A DNA stretch of 64,000 nt. Origin: Pseudotabrizicola formosa. Lineage in GTDB: Bacteria > Pseudomonadota > Alphaproteobacteria > Rhodobacterales > Rhodobacteraceae. The translations under genes and the position numbers were made by a program. How positions within the stretch are numbered: position 1 is the first letter of the stretch; the number at the start of each line of letters is the position of its first letter. The notes under the pieces were generated by a model. That model had not been told where the DNA came from and searched no databases. It saw only the letters and a list, made by a program, of their open reading frames with translations. The stretch spans positions 32,235 to 96,234 of the forward strand of contig NZ_PJOM01000007.1 of assembly GCF_002900965.1 (NCBI RefSeq). The letters run 5' to 3'. This document shows positions 33,630 to 44,210 of the stretch, in pieces.

Positions 33630-33839
33630 ATGCCCGGCAACCAGACAGAGTCAGACCTCTGCGCGTTGGAGCCTGCGGGTGCCGATGATGACATGCTGCG
33701 GGACTTAGAGGCAAAACCTGTGGCACAACACCTTCTCATCCTGGCCGCACAGGTTCAGATCGGAATGGAGCAGCAGGTCCGCAGAGTGAAAGCGGCTACG
33801 GACCTGCCAAAAAGTAGGCTAAAGCTACCACAGCTCTGA
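33630..33839 (+). CDS. NepR-like small protein, copy B, divergent from ecfG
   Basis: A 69-residue protein beginning MPGNQTESD and containing MLRDLEAKPVAQHLLILAAQ followed by VQIGMEQQVRR, with the tail TDLPKSRLKLPQL. It aligns with copy A (18367-18558): shared pattern MP--Q-E, then -KPVAQHL/EPVPQHL, LA-Q/MAQQ, and DLP near the end. A second ATG lies directly before the chosen one. Position next to ecfG supports an anti-sigma role, but the first proline of the usual P-V-P is followed here by V-A, so binding may differ. It ends 17 bases before the convergent stop of the acidic protein. Confidence 0.6.
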   Translation: MPGNQTESDLCALEPAGADDDMLRDLEAKPVAQHLLILAAQVQIGMEQQVRRVKAATDLPKSRLKLPQL

Positions 33840-33856
33840 TCTGCGGCATCGGATCC

Positions 33857-34105
33857 TTATGGCAGCGGATCTGTCAGCCCCCGTCTGCGGCGAATGTCCT
33901 CAGGATCGAACTGTTCATCCTGGCCATTGTCGTTTGGATCTTCATCCAGAGCGTCGTTTCCCGGCAGGATGTTGCCCTCATCATCTGCGGGCAGGGTGTC
34001 ATTTTGCGGCCAAGGCAGATCATTGGTCGCCTGATCAAATACCGGCGTGTCGTCGCCGTCGACTGCGGGTGTGTCTGACGGCGGTGAGGTCGGGGATTGG
34101 GCCAT
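33857..34105 (-). CDS. Small acidic disordered protein
   Basis: An 82-residue protein very rich in Asp, Pro, Glu and Asn (GDDTPVFDQATNDLPWPQND, DALDEDPNDNGQDEQ) and ending EDIRRRRGLTDPLP. No membrane segment and no recognised family. AGGAG lies 6 bases before the ATG. A GGAAC at 34156-34152 on the same strand has only a poor -10 (GATT after 17 bases), so stress control is uncertain. The gap from 34106 to 34311 shows no gene. Confidence 0.6.
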   Translation of the reverse strand: MAQSPTSPPSDTPAVDGDDTPVFDQATNDLPWPQNDTLPADDEGNILPGNDALDEDPNDNGQDEQFDPEDIRRRRGLTDPLP

Positions 34106-34311
34106 TGGAAGCTCCTGTTCACTGTGTGCAGGACCAATCCGCGAGAGCAGTGAATGGTTCCGCTTCTTGAGGACTGCAGCCGCTGTTCACTCCGAGGGCG
34201 TGAAGTGCGCCGCGCCGGAACCGGCCTTCGCACCGGCGTGGTGCCCCAGAACATCCCCTCTGCACGGATAGCGACTCAAAACGGCGCGCGCGACACTGCC
34301 GCCGCCGCCCG

Positions 34312-35832
34312 TTACTCCGGGTCTTCCGGCGCTGTGGATCCGGCTGGTGCCGGCGGTGCTGGGACAGTTTCACTTGCGCCCTCTTCCGGTTCTGCTGGGG
34401 TCTGGGCGGAAATGCGGTCGCTGTCCACCGGCGCATCGCTGATGCGCCCGTCGGCCGCTGACACGCGCCAGACGGTATTCCCGGCATCATCAGCGATCAG
34501 CAACGCCCCTGTGCCATCAATACCAAGGCCAACCGGGCGACCACGGGCCTGATCATCCTGCAAGAATCCCGTCACCACATCCTGTGCCATGCCATCCGGC
34601 ACACCGTTGGCAAAAGGCACATAAGACACCTTGTACCCATTGAACGTATCACGGTTCCAGCTGCCGCGCTGGCCGACGAAAGCGCCCCCGGCATAGGCGT
34701 CAGGCAGGGCCGCGCCATTGGTGAAAACAAGGCCCAAGGCTGCGACATGGCTGGACAGCGCATAATCGGGCGCAATGGCGGTGGCCACCAGGTCGGGCCG
34801 CGCGGGCTGCACCCGCTCATCCACATGATCGCCAAAATAGCTATAGGGCCAGCCGTAGAACGCGCCGTCCTGAACCGAAGTCATGTAATCCGGCACCAGA
34901 TCGGGACCAAGTTCATCACGCTCATTGATCACGGCCCAGAGCATGCCGCTGTCGGGATTAAAAGTGAGCCCGTTGGGATTGCGCAGCCCAGAGGCATAAA
35001 TCCTTGCAGCACCGGTTGCGCGGTCAATCTCCCAGATCGCGGCACGCCCCTTTTCAGCCTCCATGCCGTTTTCGGCGGCATTCGAGTTGGAACCGACCGA
35101 GGCATATAGTTTTGTGCCGTCGGGGCTTAGCGCCAAGTCTTTGGTCCAGTGATGGTTTAACGGCCCGCCGGGTAGAGGCGTCAGCACTGTCGGCGACGCG
35201 GTGATGGCATTTTCTCCCAGAGCATAGGGATACGACTCTACCCCATCCGCCGCTGCGACATAGAGCGTGTCGTCGATCCAAGCGACGCCGAAGGGCGAGT
35301 GCAGACCGGTCAGCAGATCATGACGCTCATCCACCACGCCATCACGATTGGTGTCGCGCAGCAAAGTGATCAGATTGGTTTCGGGCGGTGGCCCGTCACC
35401 GCCTGCTGCAAATGCCATGACCCAGTCACGGATGTAATCCTTCGGACGAAATCGGGGTTTGTCCTCCGGCGCTCTCGACTGCACCACCAGCACATCGCCA
35501 TTAGGCAGAGTGTGGACAGTGCGCGGATTTACCAGATCGGTTGCATAGGCCGCAATCGTCAACCCCTCGGGCACGGTAGGGGTTTGGCCTTCGGCCCACC
35601 CCACCACCTCGGCCACCTTCACGGTGGCCAGAAGGTTGACGTATTTCGGTTCAGGCAAGTACGGATCTGGGCCAATCTGGCGGGTGATATCAAAAGCACC
35701 CGAGTCAGGCCCTGGCTCGGCCGCCTGTGAAAGGACAGGAGACGACAGGGCCAGAGCAAACAGCATCGCTGTGCCGCAGAGCACAGGGACGCGCCCGGGA
35801 TCACAGGTGATGGATAAAGAGGTGGAGTTCAT
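34312..35832 (-). CDS. PQQ-dependent sugar dehydrogenase (sorbosone/aldose dehydrogenase-like)
   Basis: A 506-residue exported protein. After a signal peptide (CGTAMLFALALSSPVLSQA, about residues 19-37) comes a six-bladed beta-propeller of the GSDH/L-sorbosone family: LTIAAYATDLVNPRTVHTLP, HSPFGVAWIDDTLYVAAADG, NHHWTKDLALSPDGTKLYAS, ASGLRNPNGLTFNPDSG and GSWNRDTFNGYKVSYVPF. The C-terminal 45 residues are a Pro/Ala/Glu-rich tail. It would oxidise aldoses in the periplasm with PQQ. It is the second PQQ-type enzyme in the block, after gcd. The DUF2231-like gene is 46 bases upstream, so the two probably share the promoter at 36343-36367. Confidence 0.85.
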   Translation of the reverse strand: MNSTSLSITCDPGRVPVLCGTAMLFALALSSPVLSQAAEPGPDSGAFDITRQIGPDPYLPEPKYVNLLATVKVAEVVGWAEGQTPTVPEGLTIAAYATDLVNPRTVHTLPNGDVLVVQSRAPEDKPRFRPKDYIRDWVMAFAAGGDGPPPETNLITLLRDTNRDGVVDERHDLLTGLHSPFGVAWIDDTLYVAAADGVESYPYALGENAITASPTVLTPLPGGPLNHHWTKDLALSPDGTKLYASVGSNSNAAENGMEAEKGRAAIWEIDRATGAARIYASGLRNPNGLTFNPDSGMLWAVINERDELGPDLVPDYMTSVQDGAFYGWPYSYFGDHVDERVQPARPDLVATAIAPDYALSSHVAALGLVFTNGAALPDAYAGGAFVGQRGSWNRDTFNGYKVSYVPFANGVPDGMAQDVVTGFLQDDQARGRPVGLGIDGTGALLIADDAGNTVWRVSAADGRISDAPVDSDRISAQTPAEPEEGASETVPAPPAPAGSTAPEDPE

Positions 35833-35878
35833 CAGACAGCATCCTTTTCGGGAGCGAAGGTGCGAGGCATAATTGGCG

Positions 35879-36310
35879 CTAAACATATGGCCGGTGCGCA
35901 ACAGCGCGCCGCCGCAGCAGGGCAGACGCCACCATCAGCAGGCAGGTCAGTGCAGACAGTCCGACGCCCCATGGCAGGATTGCGGTCCATCCATCACCGG
36001 CATGAAGCAGGCTGTTGAGAACAGCACAGATCAGAATTGCGACGTTGAGCACCACAACGCCGGCCATTGGACGGTGGCGGTGAACCGCAAGATCAATCAG
36101 CCAGAGCAGCACCGCGATACCGCCCGCGATCAGGCCAAAGAACAAGAGCCAAGAAGAAAAATCCTTCCACATCAGCACTGTGGTCTGAAGATACGCAATG
36201 TCGGTGACCAGTGTCAGCACGAAGAATGCTGCAGCGAAATAGGTGAATGTGGTCAAGCCGGGAATCGGAAGATCGTAGGCGCTGGCGTAGGGAGAGCGGG
36301 CCGGTGTCAT
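35879..36310 (-). CDS. DUF2231-like small membrane protein
   Basis: A 143-residue protein with four membrane helices (FTYFAAAFFVLTLVTDIAYL, SSWLLFFGLIAGGIAVLLWL, MAGVVVLNVAILICAVLNSL, ILPWGVGLSALTCLLMVASA) and an LPIPGLTTFTY start near residue 15, as in DUF2231-like proteins. AAAGGA lies 6 bases before the ATG. It may bring electrons or a haem-like partner to the PQQ enzyme downstream, but this is a guess from operon position. The longer frame upstream is noise. Confidence 0.75.
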   Translation of the reverse strand: MTPARSPYASAYDLPIPGLTTFTYFAAAFFVLTLVTDIAYLQTTVLMWKDFSSWLLFFGLIAGGIAVLLWLIDLAVHRHRPMAGVVVLNVAILICAVLNSLLHAGDGWTAILPWGVGLSALTCLLMVASALLRRRAVAHRPYV

Positions 36311-36342
36311 GCAATATCCTTTCGCGAGCGCTGCAAGACTTA

Positions 36343-36367
36343 AACGCCTGCCCCGCCATTCGGTTCC
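36343..36367 (-). promoter_or_regulatory. Candidate EcfG promoter of the DUF2231-PQQ dehydrogenase operon
   Basis: Minus strand GGAAC (36367-36363), 16 bases, CGTT (36346-36343): exact consensus. The leader before the ATG at 36310 would be about 26 bases. It is the last of the motif copies; none was seen in the promoter regions of the operons beyond it. Confidence 0.7.
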
Positions 36368-36508
36368 CGGAAACCCAGACCCGACAGATAAGACCAGCAC
36401 CCAGGACTGCCGCGCAGAGAGGCCTGCCCTGCCATCGCGCAGTTTTTGCCGACCGTGGCGAATGCGCCCCAGCTTCACTCGCGCCACGCGGGCCAAGGAT
36501 TTGCGCAG

Positions 36509-37636
36509 CTACCCGGCTCGCTCAAGGATGGAACACAAATCCACATGCGGGACTTGAACCGGATTGCCTTTGGTTGAGGATGCCGATTGCGATGCTGTCG
36601 CCACGGCGGCGTGGTCATTTTTCGTGACCCCGAGGTCAGAAAGTCGTGCAAGTCCGGCCGCATGGGCCCAATTGGCCAGAGCGGCGGGGGCTTGGTCATC
36701 GGTCCCGCCAAAGACCTTTGCCACTATCGCGCAGACGCGATCGAGTTTTTCGCGCGCCTGCCCGACTGCCAAGGCGCGGTTCATTGAAAGAACCGGCCCC
36801 AGCAGCGCCCCGCAGATTGCGCCATGGGCGGCTCCGGTCCTGCCGCCGATCACACCCGCAAAGCCGTGCACAAGACCCAACCCGGCATTCGCAAGCGCCA
36901 GCCCGCCGCAAAGGGAGGCCCAGGCAAGGGCATCACGGGCCCCATCGTTTTCTCCGTCCTGCAGCCGGACCAATGCCCGCAAGGCAGGCTCGATGGCGGG
37001 AAAGGCGATGGCATCGGTATAGGGCGTTGCCTTGTGAGAGACATAGGGCTCGATCAACTGGGTCACGGCATCGAGGCCAGAGGCAAGGGTGACAGGCCAT
37101 GGACAGTGGTCGGTGAGCGCCGGATCAATGATCGCGATCCTGGCAATCATGCGGTCGTCGCGCAGGCTGACCTTCCGACCATGTTCGGGCAGACCGATGA
37201 CCGCATTCTTGGTTACCTCTGCACCGGTGCCCGCGGTGGTGGGCACAGCGATAAATGGGAGCGGTGCTGCAGCAAGAGGCAAGCCTTTGCCGACACCTTC
37301 CAGATGGTCAAGGGCGGGGCCGGGAGCCGGGATCATTGCCGCCAATGCTTTCCCCAGATCCAGCGCCGCCCCCCCACCCATCGCAAGCACCCAGTCTGGC
37401 CGGTGCAGACGGGCGGTCTGGGTCGCCGTCTCCAGCATTGCAAGCGTCGGCTCGCTTGCACAGGCTAAGGCCAAGGTGTCCGGGCCAAGTGCGGCAAGCA
37501 CAGGGGCTGCCCGTACGGGGCTTGCCCCATGGACCACCAGTCCGCGCGGGCCGAAAGTCCGGGCCAGATCTGCCGCCCGGGCAGCTTGTCCTCGGCCAAA
37601 CAAGATCTGCGCCGGCTGAAGGATGGAAAAGGTCAT
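36509..37636 (-). CDS. Iron-containing alcohol dehydrogenase at the end of the glycerol operon
   Basis: A 375-residue group III alcohol dehydrogenase. Nucleotide-binding motif [12 protein letters not shown] near residue 87, [14 protein letters not shown] near 133, and metal region [21 protein letters not shown] and [11 protein letters not shown]. The usual histidine of DALTH is a glutamine here, as in a subgroup of the family, so metal binding may differ. Its ATG overlaps the glpK stop (ATGA at 37633-37636), so it is the last gene of the glycerol operon. It could oxidise glycerol or a related polyol, or reduce an aldehyde; its substrate cannot be read. Confidence 0.8.
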   Translation of the reverse strand: MTFSILQPAQILFGRGQAARAADLARTFGPRGLVVHGASPVRAAPVLAALGPDTLALACASEPTLAMLETATQTARLHRPDWVLAMGGGAALDLGKALAAMIPAPGPALDHLEGVGKGLPLAAAPLPFIAVPTTAGTGAEVTKNAVIGLPEHGRKVSLRDDRMIARIAIIDPALTDHCPWPVTLASGLDAVTQLIEPYVSHKATPYTDAIAFPAIEPALRALVRLQDGENDGARDALAWASLCGGLALANAGLGLVHGFAGVIGGRTGAAHGAICGALLGPVLSMNRALAVGQAREKLDRVCAIVAKVFGGTDDQAPAALANWAHAAGLARLSDLGVTKNDHAAVATASQSASSTKGNPVQVPHVDLCSILERAG

Positions 37637-39117
37637 ATCGACATCGTTGCCTGCACCGCCCTGCCCCAGCGGGCATATTTCGCAGTCCGCGTATCGGCGT
37701 CCATCTGCGGCTGGAACCGCCGGTCAAGCGCCCAGCTCTTGGCGAACTCCTCGGGGCTGCCGTAGGTCCCGGCCTTGAATCCCGCCAGATAAGCGGCCCC
37801 CAACGCGGTGGTCTCTGTCACCTTCGGACGGTCGACCGGTGCGCCAAGGATGTCGGACAGAAACTGCATGGCCCAGTCGCTGGCGCTCATCCCGCCGTCG
37901 ACGCGCAAGACCCCGTCTGCGGCGGCTCCCCAGTCGGCGCGCATCGCGTCCAGCAGGTCTCGGGTCTGGTAGCCCACCGACTCAAGGGCCGCACGGGCCA
38001 ATTCGGCCGGGCCGGAGTTACGGGACAGGCCAAAAACCGCGCCGCGGCAGTCGGGCCGCCAATAGGGCGCACCAAGCCCCGTGAAGGCAGGCACAAGAAC
38101 GACCCCCTGCGCCTCTTCGGCCGCTTCGGCAAGGCTCTGGGTTTCTGACGCGTGGCGGATGATCTTAAGCCCGTCGCGCAGCCATTGCACAACCGCCCCG
38201 GCGATGAAGATCGAGCCTTCCAGCGCATAGGTGGGCTTGCCGTTCAACTGATAGGCAATGGTGGTCAGCAGCCGGTTGGTCGAGGGGACCAGATCCGGCC
38301 CGGTGTTCAGAAGGGCAAAACAGCCGGTGCCATAGGTGGATTTCATCATGCCGGGCGCAAAGCAGGCCTGTCCCACAGTGGCAGCTTGCTGATCACCTGC
38401 AACGCCAAGAATGGGAATCTCGCGTCCGAACAGATCAGCGCGGGCGGTGCCGAAATCGGCGGCACAATCACGCACATCCGGCAGCAGGGACATCGGAATA
38501 TCCATCAATCCGCAGATTTCCGCATCCCAGGCACCGGTTGCGATGTTGTAGAGCATGGTGCGCGCGGCATTTGTGGCATCGGTGGCGTGGACCCGGCCGC
38601 CGGTCAAATTCCAGATCAGCCAACTGTCTACGGTGCCAAAAGCCAGTTCCCCGGCCTCGGCCCGGGCGCGGGCCCCGTCTACATGGTCAAGCAACCATTT
38701 GACCTTGGTTGCCGAAAAATACGGATCGAGCAGAAGGCCTGTGCGGGCCGAGATCATCGGCTCGTGCCCCGCGGCCTTCAGCGCCGCGCAGGTGTCTGCC
38801 GTACGCCGGTCTTGCCAGACGATGGCATTATGGATGGGTTGACCGGTCGCGCGGTCCCAGATCAGGGTGGTCTCGCGCTGGTTGGTGATGCCGATGGCAG
38901 CAATGCGCCCGGCCTTGACCCCGGCCTTTTCCATCGCCGCACGCGCGGTCGCGGCCACGCTGGACCACAGGTCAGTCGGGTCATGTTCGACCCAGCCGGG
39001 GCGCGGATAATGCTGTGCAAACTCTTCCTGCGCCGAAGCCACCACCTGCAGCCGCTCATCGAACAGAATTGCGCGGCTGGAGGTGGTGCCCTGATCGATG
39101 GCGAGGATATGTGTCAT
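37633..39117 (-). CDS. glpK: Glycerol kinase
   Basis: A 494-residue FGGY-family kinase. The phosphate-binding motif [12 protein letters not shown] is at residues 5-16; other family segments are [32 protein letters not shown] and [14 protein letters not shown] [16 protein letters not shown]. It phosphorylates glycerol to glycerol 3-phosphate in the cytoplasm, feeding GlpD of the same operon. The start at [13 protein letters not shown] is the family's; the longer frame upstream includes the two hairpins. Overlaps the alcohol dehydrogenase gene by 4 bases. Confidence 0.95.
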   Translation of the reverse strand: MTHILAIDQGTTSSRAILFDERLQVVASAQEEFAQHYPRPGWVEHDPTDLWSSVAATARAAMEKAGVKAGRIAAIGITNQRETTLIWDRATGQPIHNAIVWQDRRTADTCAALKAAGHEPMISARTGLLLDPYFSATKVKWLLDHVDGARARAEAGELAFGTVDSWLIWNLTGGRVHATDATNAARTMLYNIATGAWDAEICGLMDIPMSLLPDVRDCAADFGTARADLFGREIPILGVAGDQQAATVGQACFAPGMMKSTYGTGCFALLNTGPDLVPSTNRLLTTIAYQLNGKPTYALEGSIFIAGAVVQWLRDGLKIIRHASETQSLAEAAEEAQGVVLVPAFTGLGAPYWRPDCRGAVFGLSRNSGPAELARAALESVGYQTRDLLDAMRADWGAAADGVLRVDGGMSASDWAMQFLSDILGAPVDRPKVTETTALGAAYLAGFKAGTYGSPEEFAKSWALDRRFQPQMDADTRTAKYARWGRAVQATMSI

Positions 39118-39153
39118 GTCATTGCTTTCAGTGTGGCAGTCATCTGGTCTTAG

Positions 39154-39222
39154 ATATCCCCGCCGGAAGCGGGGATATTTAGGAGCAGATGAAAGGGGCA
39201 AGGCGGCGGCCCTGCCCCTTTC
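39154..39222 (-). other. Two hairpins between glpV and glpK
   Basis: Two perfect 10-bp inverted repeats: GAAAGGGGCA (39191-39200) with TGCCCCTTTC (39213-39222), and ATATCCCCGC (39154-39163) with GCGGGGATAT (39169-39178). They come directly after the stop of the binding-protein gene and before glpK. They probably protect the upstream mRNA and lower expression of the downstream genes, so more binding protein than kinase is made. Confidence 0.65.
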
Positions 39223-39231
39223 AGTGTCAGA

Positions 39232-40953
<1,722 letters not shown>

Positions 40954-41035
40954 TTCATTTCCTCCCAGAAGTGTTGGACTACAGGTATTGGGCCGGAGCG
41001 GTTCTTGGTGCCGCGCCCGGTCGTGGCCGTCCTGT

Positions 41036-41458
41036 CTAAACCCAGCGGAACACCACGGCGGCATAGACAAGGCAGAGGATGAGGGCACCCCAAAGCGGGG
41101 CACCGAAGAAGAACAGCCAGCCAAGGTTGATGAAGGCCGAGCCGAGAAGCGAAATAAACAGCCGGTCGCCGCGGGTGGTTTCGATCCGCAGGACGCCGAC
41201 GCGCGGGGTTTCGGGAAAACGGATCGCCAGCAGGGTGAAGGTCACCAACAGGCAGGCGATGGTCCAGAAGAACAGCGCGACCGGCAGGGTCCAGGCCATC
41301 CAGCCGCCCGGAGTCATTGGCGCAAACCAGTCGATGGCCCCATCTTTCTGGGGGGCGGTCAGCAGCAGGGCTGCCAGGCTGCCAGCCATCACAGCAGCGG
41401 CGGCAAGGCTGATCAAGGGCCAGTTGGCACGCTTTGCAGTGGTGTCGGTTGTGGTCAT
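41036..41458 (-). CDS. glpU: DUF2160 small membrane protein GlpU
   Basis: A 140-residue membrane protein with four helices (ISLAAAAVMAGSLAALLL, AWTLPVALFFWTIACLLVTF, DRLFISLLGSAFINLGWLFF, LWGALILCLVYAAVVFRWV). It holds the position of GlpU (DUF2160) in the glycerol ABC operon. Its ATG overlaps the glpQ stop. The role in transport is not established. Confidence 0.85.
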   Translation of the reverse strand: MTTTDTTAKRANWPLISLAAAAVMAGSLAALLLTAPQKDGAIDWFAPMTPGGWMAWTLPVALFFWTIACLLVTFTLLAIRFPETPRVGVLRIETTRGDRLFISLLGSAFINLGWLFFFGAPLWGALILCLVYAAVVFRWV

Positions 41459-42264
41459 CACACCCTTCCCAGGGCAAAGCCCTTGGCGATGTAGTTGCGG
41501 ACAAAGTAGATCACCAGGGCACCCGGCACGATGGTCAGCACCCCGGCAGCGGCCAGCACGCCCCAATCCATGCCCGAGGCCGAGACCGTGCGGGTCATGG
41601 TGGCCGCGATGGGTTTGGCATTCACCGAGGTGAGCGTGCGCGACAGCAGCAGTTCCACCCAGGAGAACATGAAGCAGAAGAAGGCGGCGACACCGATGCC
41701 GGATGCGATCAGTGGCATGAAGATCTTCACGAAGAACTTCGGGAAGGAATAGCCGTCGATATAGGCGGTCTCATCAATTTCCTTCGGCACGCCGCGCATG
41801 AAACCTTCCAAAATCCAGACCGCAAGCGGCACGTTGAACAGGCAATGCGCAAGGGCCACCGCGATATGGGTGTCGAACAGTCCGACCGAGGAGTAGAGCT
41901 GAAAGAACGGCAGCGCGAAGACAGCTGGTGGGGCCATGCGGTTGGTCAGCAGCCAGAAAAACAGATGCTTATCGCCCATGAAACTGTAGCGCGAAAAGGC
42001 GTAAGCAGCAGGCAGCGCCACGGCAAGGCTGATCACCACGTTCATCGTCACGTAGATGATCGAGTTGACATACCCCATATACCAGCTGGGATCGGTCAGG
42101 ATGACCACATAGTTGCGAAAGGTCAGATCCTGCGGAAACAGGGTAAAGCTGGACAGGATTTCGGTGTTGGTCTTCAGGCTCATGTTCACCAGCCAGTAGA
42201 TCGGCAGCAACAGGAACAGAAGATACAGACCCATTACCAGAGCAGAGGATTTCACGCGCATCAC
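41458..42264 (-). CDS. glpQ: Glycerol ABC transporter permease GlpQ
   Basis: A 268-residue permease with six helices and the family EAA loop (EGFMRGVPKEIDETAYIDGYSFPKFF split around residue 160). It pairs with GlpP in the membrane. Overlaps glpP by 4 bases and glpU by 1-3 bases, so the whole set is one transcript. Confidence 0.92.
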   Translation of the reverse strand: MMRVKSSALVMGLYLLFLLLPIYWLVNMSLKTNTEILSSFTLFPQDLTFRNYVVILTDPSWYMGYVNSIIYVTMNVVISLAVALPAAYAFSRYSFMGDKHLFFWLLTNRMAPPAVFALPFFQLYSSVGLFDTHIAVALAHCLFNVPLAVWILEGFMRGVPKEIDETAYIDGYSFPKFFVKIFMPLIASGIGVAAFFCFMFSWVELLLSRTLTSVNAKPIAATMTRTVSASGMDWGVLAAAGVLTIVPGALVIYFVRNYIAKGFALGRV

Positions 42265-43136
42265 TTGCCCTCCTGCCGGTCAAGGTTGGTCATCACGGTG
42301 AAGAACACCCAGGACACCAGAAGGATCACAAGGAAATACATCAGGCTGAACGCCGCCGCAGGGCCAAGGTCGAACTGGCCAATGGCCATCTTGACCAGAT
42401 CAATCGACAGGAATGTCGTCGAATTGCCCGGCCCGCCACCGGTGACCACAAAGGGCTCGGTGTAGATCATGAAACTGTCCATGAAGCGCAACAGGATGGC
42501 AATCAGCAGGACGCCCTGCATCTTGGGCAGTTCGATGTAGCGAAACACTGCCCAACGGCTGGCCTGATCAATCTTGGCGGCCTGATAATAGGCCTGCGGA
42601 ATCGATTGCAGTCCCGCATAGGCCAGCAGCGCCACCAGAGAGGTCCAGTGCCAGACATCCATCACGATCACGGTCATCCAGGCATCAAACGGGTCGTTGG
42701 TATAATTATAGTCGATACCGAGCCCGGCGAGCGTGTGGCCCAGCAGACCGATGTCCACGCGGCCAAAGATCTGCCAGATCGTCCCGACCACGTTGAACGG
42801 GATCAGCAAGGGCAGAGACATCAGCACAAGGCAGAATGAGGCCCAAAAGCCCGATTTCGGCATGTTCAGCGCAATGTAGATGCCAAGCGGCACCTCGATT
42901 GCCAGGATGATGGCGGAAAACAGGATCTGGCGGCCAAGCGCATCATGCAGGCGCGACGAGGTGACCATTTCCTCGAACCATTCCAGCCCGACCCAGAAGA
43001 ACTGGTTGTTGCCGAAAGTGTCGTTCATGGCGTAGTTCACCACCGTCATCAGCGGCAGTACGGCGGAAAACGCCACCACCACCAGCACCGGCAGCACGAG
43101 GAACCACGCCTTGTTGTTCTGGGTCTTGATCATCAC
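42261..43136 (-). CDS. glpP: Glycerol ABC transporter permease GlpP
   Basis: A 291-residue permease with six helices, starting LVLPVLVVVAFSAVLPLMTV after a short N-terminus, with the EAA-loop area YYQAAKIDQASRWAVFRYIE near residue 195. Partner of GlpQ. Overlaps glpT by 4 bases at the start and glpQ at the end. Confidence 0.92.
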   Translation of the reverse strand: MMIKTQNNKAWFLVLPVLVVVAFSAVLPLMTVVNYAMNDTFGNNQFFWVGLEWFEEMVTSSRLHDALGRQILFSAIILAIEVPLGIYIALNMPKSGFWASFCLVLMSLPLLIPFNVVGTIWQIFGRVDIGLLGHTLAGLGIDYNYTNDPFDAWMTVIVMDVWHWTSLVALLAYAGLQSIPQAYYQAAKIDQASRWAVFRYIELPKMQGVLLIAILLRFMDSFMIYTEPFVVTGGGPGNSTTFLSIDLVKMAIGQFDLGPAAAFSLMYFLVILLVSWVFFTVMTNLDRQEGK

Positions 43137-44209
43137 AGAGCCCCCCCCTGCACGCGCCAGTCGTCGGCGTAGACGTTTATCTTCTGCGGCACGAAGGCCA
43201 CATGGGTCAGATCTGCACCGATTTCCTTGCCTTCGGGGGCAACGATGCTGAAGGGCTGGCCCATGACCTCGGCCCGGATCAGGCGGTGGCGGCCCACATC
43301 CTCGACCCGCCGGATCGAGACCGGCAGGCCATCACCTGCGGTCAGCTTCGCATGTTCCGGGCGGATGCCGATCTGCGTGCGGCCAGACAGCGGCGCATAG
43401 GTGGCGCCCAGAGCGACGGATTGCCCATAGACATGCGCGCGGCTGCCGTCGATCTGCGCATCGAGCAGGTTCATGCCCGGAGACCCGATGAAATACCCGA
43501 CAAAGGTGTGTTGCGGGGTTTCGAACAGCTCTTCCGGAGTGCCCATCTGGACCACACGGCCATCATACATCACCACGACCTTGTCGGCGAAGGTCAAGGC
43601 TTCGGTCTGGTCATGGGTGACGTAGATCATGGTATGGCCGAAATCGCGGTGCAGCTTTTTCAGCTGGGTGCGAAGTTCCCATTTCATATGGGGGTCAATG
43701 ACGGTCAGCGGTTCGTCGAACAGGATGGCATTCACATCCTCGCGCACCATGCCGCGGCCGAGGCTGATCTTCTGCTTGGCATCCGCCGTCAGCCCCTGCG
43801 CCTTGCGCGACAGACGATCCTCCATGCCGATCATCTGGGCGATGGCTTGCACCCGCTCGGCAATGTATTTCGGGTCCATCCCGCGGTTGCGCAGGGGAAA
43901 GGCAAGGTTGTCGCGCACGGTCATCGTGTCGTAGACCACCGGAAACTGGAACACCTGCGCGATGTTGCGCTCGGAGGTGGCGGCGTCGGTCACGTCACGG
44001 TTACCAAACAGCACACGGCCCTGCGATGGGCGCAGCAGACCCGAGATGATGTTCAACAGCGTGGTCTTGCCGCAGCCAGAAGATCCCAACAGCGCATAGG
44101 CCCCGCCATCCTGCCAGACGTGGTCCATTTCCTTGAGCGCGAAATCCTGGTCCTTGGTCGGGTTCGGGTAGTAGCTGTGCGCCAGATTTTTCAGTGTGAT
44201 CTGTGCCAT
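43133..44209 (-). CDS. glpT: Glycerol ABC transporter ATPase GlpT
   Basis: A 358-residue ABC ATPase: Walker A GSSGCGKTT near residue 38, Walker B AILFDEPLTVIDPH, and a C-terminal TOBE-like regulatory region. The signature is LTADAKQKISLGRGM rather than LSGGQ, a departure shared by GlpT proteins as far as I know, so this subunit probably relies on GlpS for one of the two ATP sites. One base separates it from glpS. The name is that of the rhizobial ABC subunit and not the enterobacterial glycerol-3-phosphate antiporter. Confidence 0.9.
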   Translation of the reverse strand: MAQITLKNLAHSYYPNPTKDQDFALKEMDHVWQDGGAYALLGSSGCGKTTLLNIISGLLRPSQGRVLFGNRDVTDAATSERNIAQVFQFPVVYDTMTVRDNLAFPLRNRGMDPKYIAERVQAIAQMIGMEDRLSRKAQGLTADAKQKISLGRGMVREDVNAILFDEPLTVIDPHMKWELRTQLKKLHRDFGHTMIYVTHDQTEALTFADKVVVMYDGRVVQMGTPEELFETPQHTFVGYFIGSPGMNLLDAQIDGSRAHVYGQSVALGATYAPLSGRTQIGIRPEHAKLTAGDGLPVSIRRVEDVGRHRLIRAEVMGQPFSIVAPEGKEIGADLTHVAFVPQKINVYADDWRVQGGAL

Positions 44210-44210
44210 G

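Noticed and set aside
34130..34156. GGAAC upstream of the small acidic protein gene
   Set aside because: The best -10 at the right spacing is GATT, lacking the GTT core; kept out of the list of candidate promoters.
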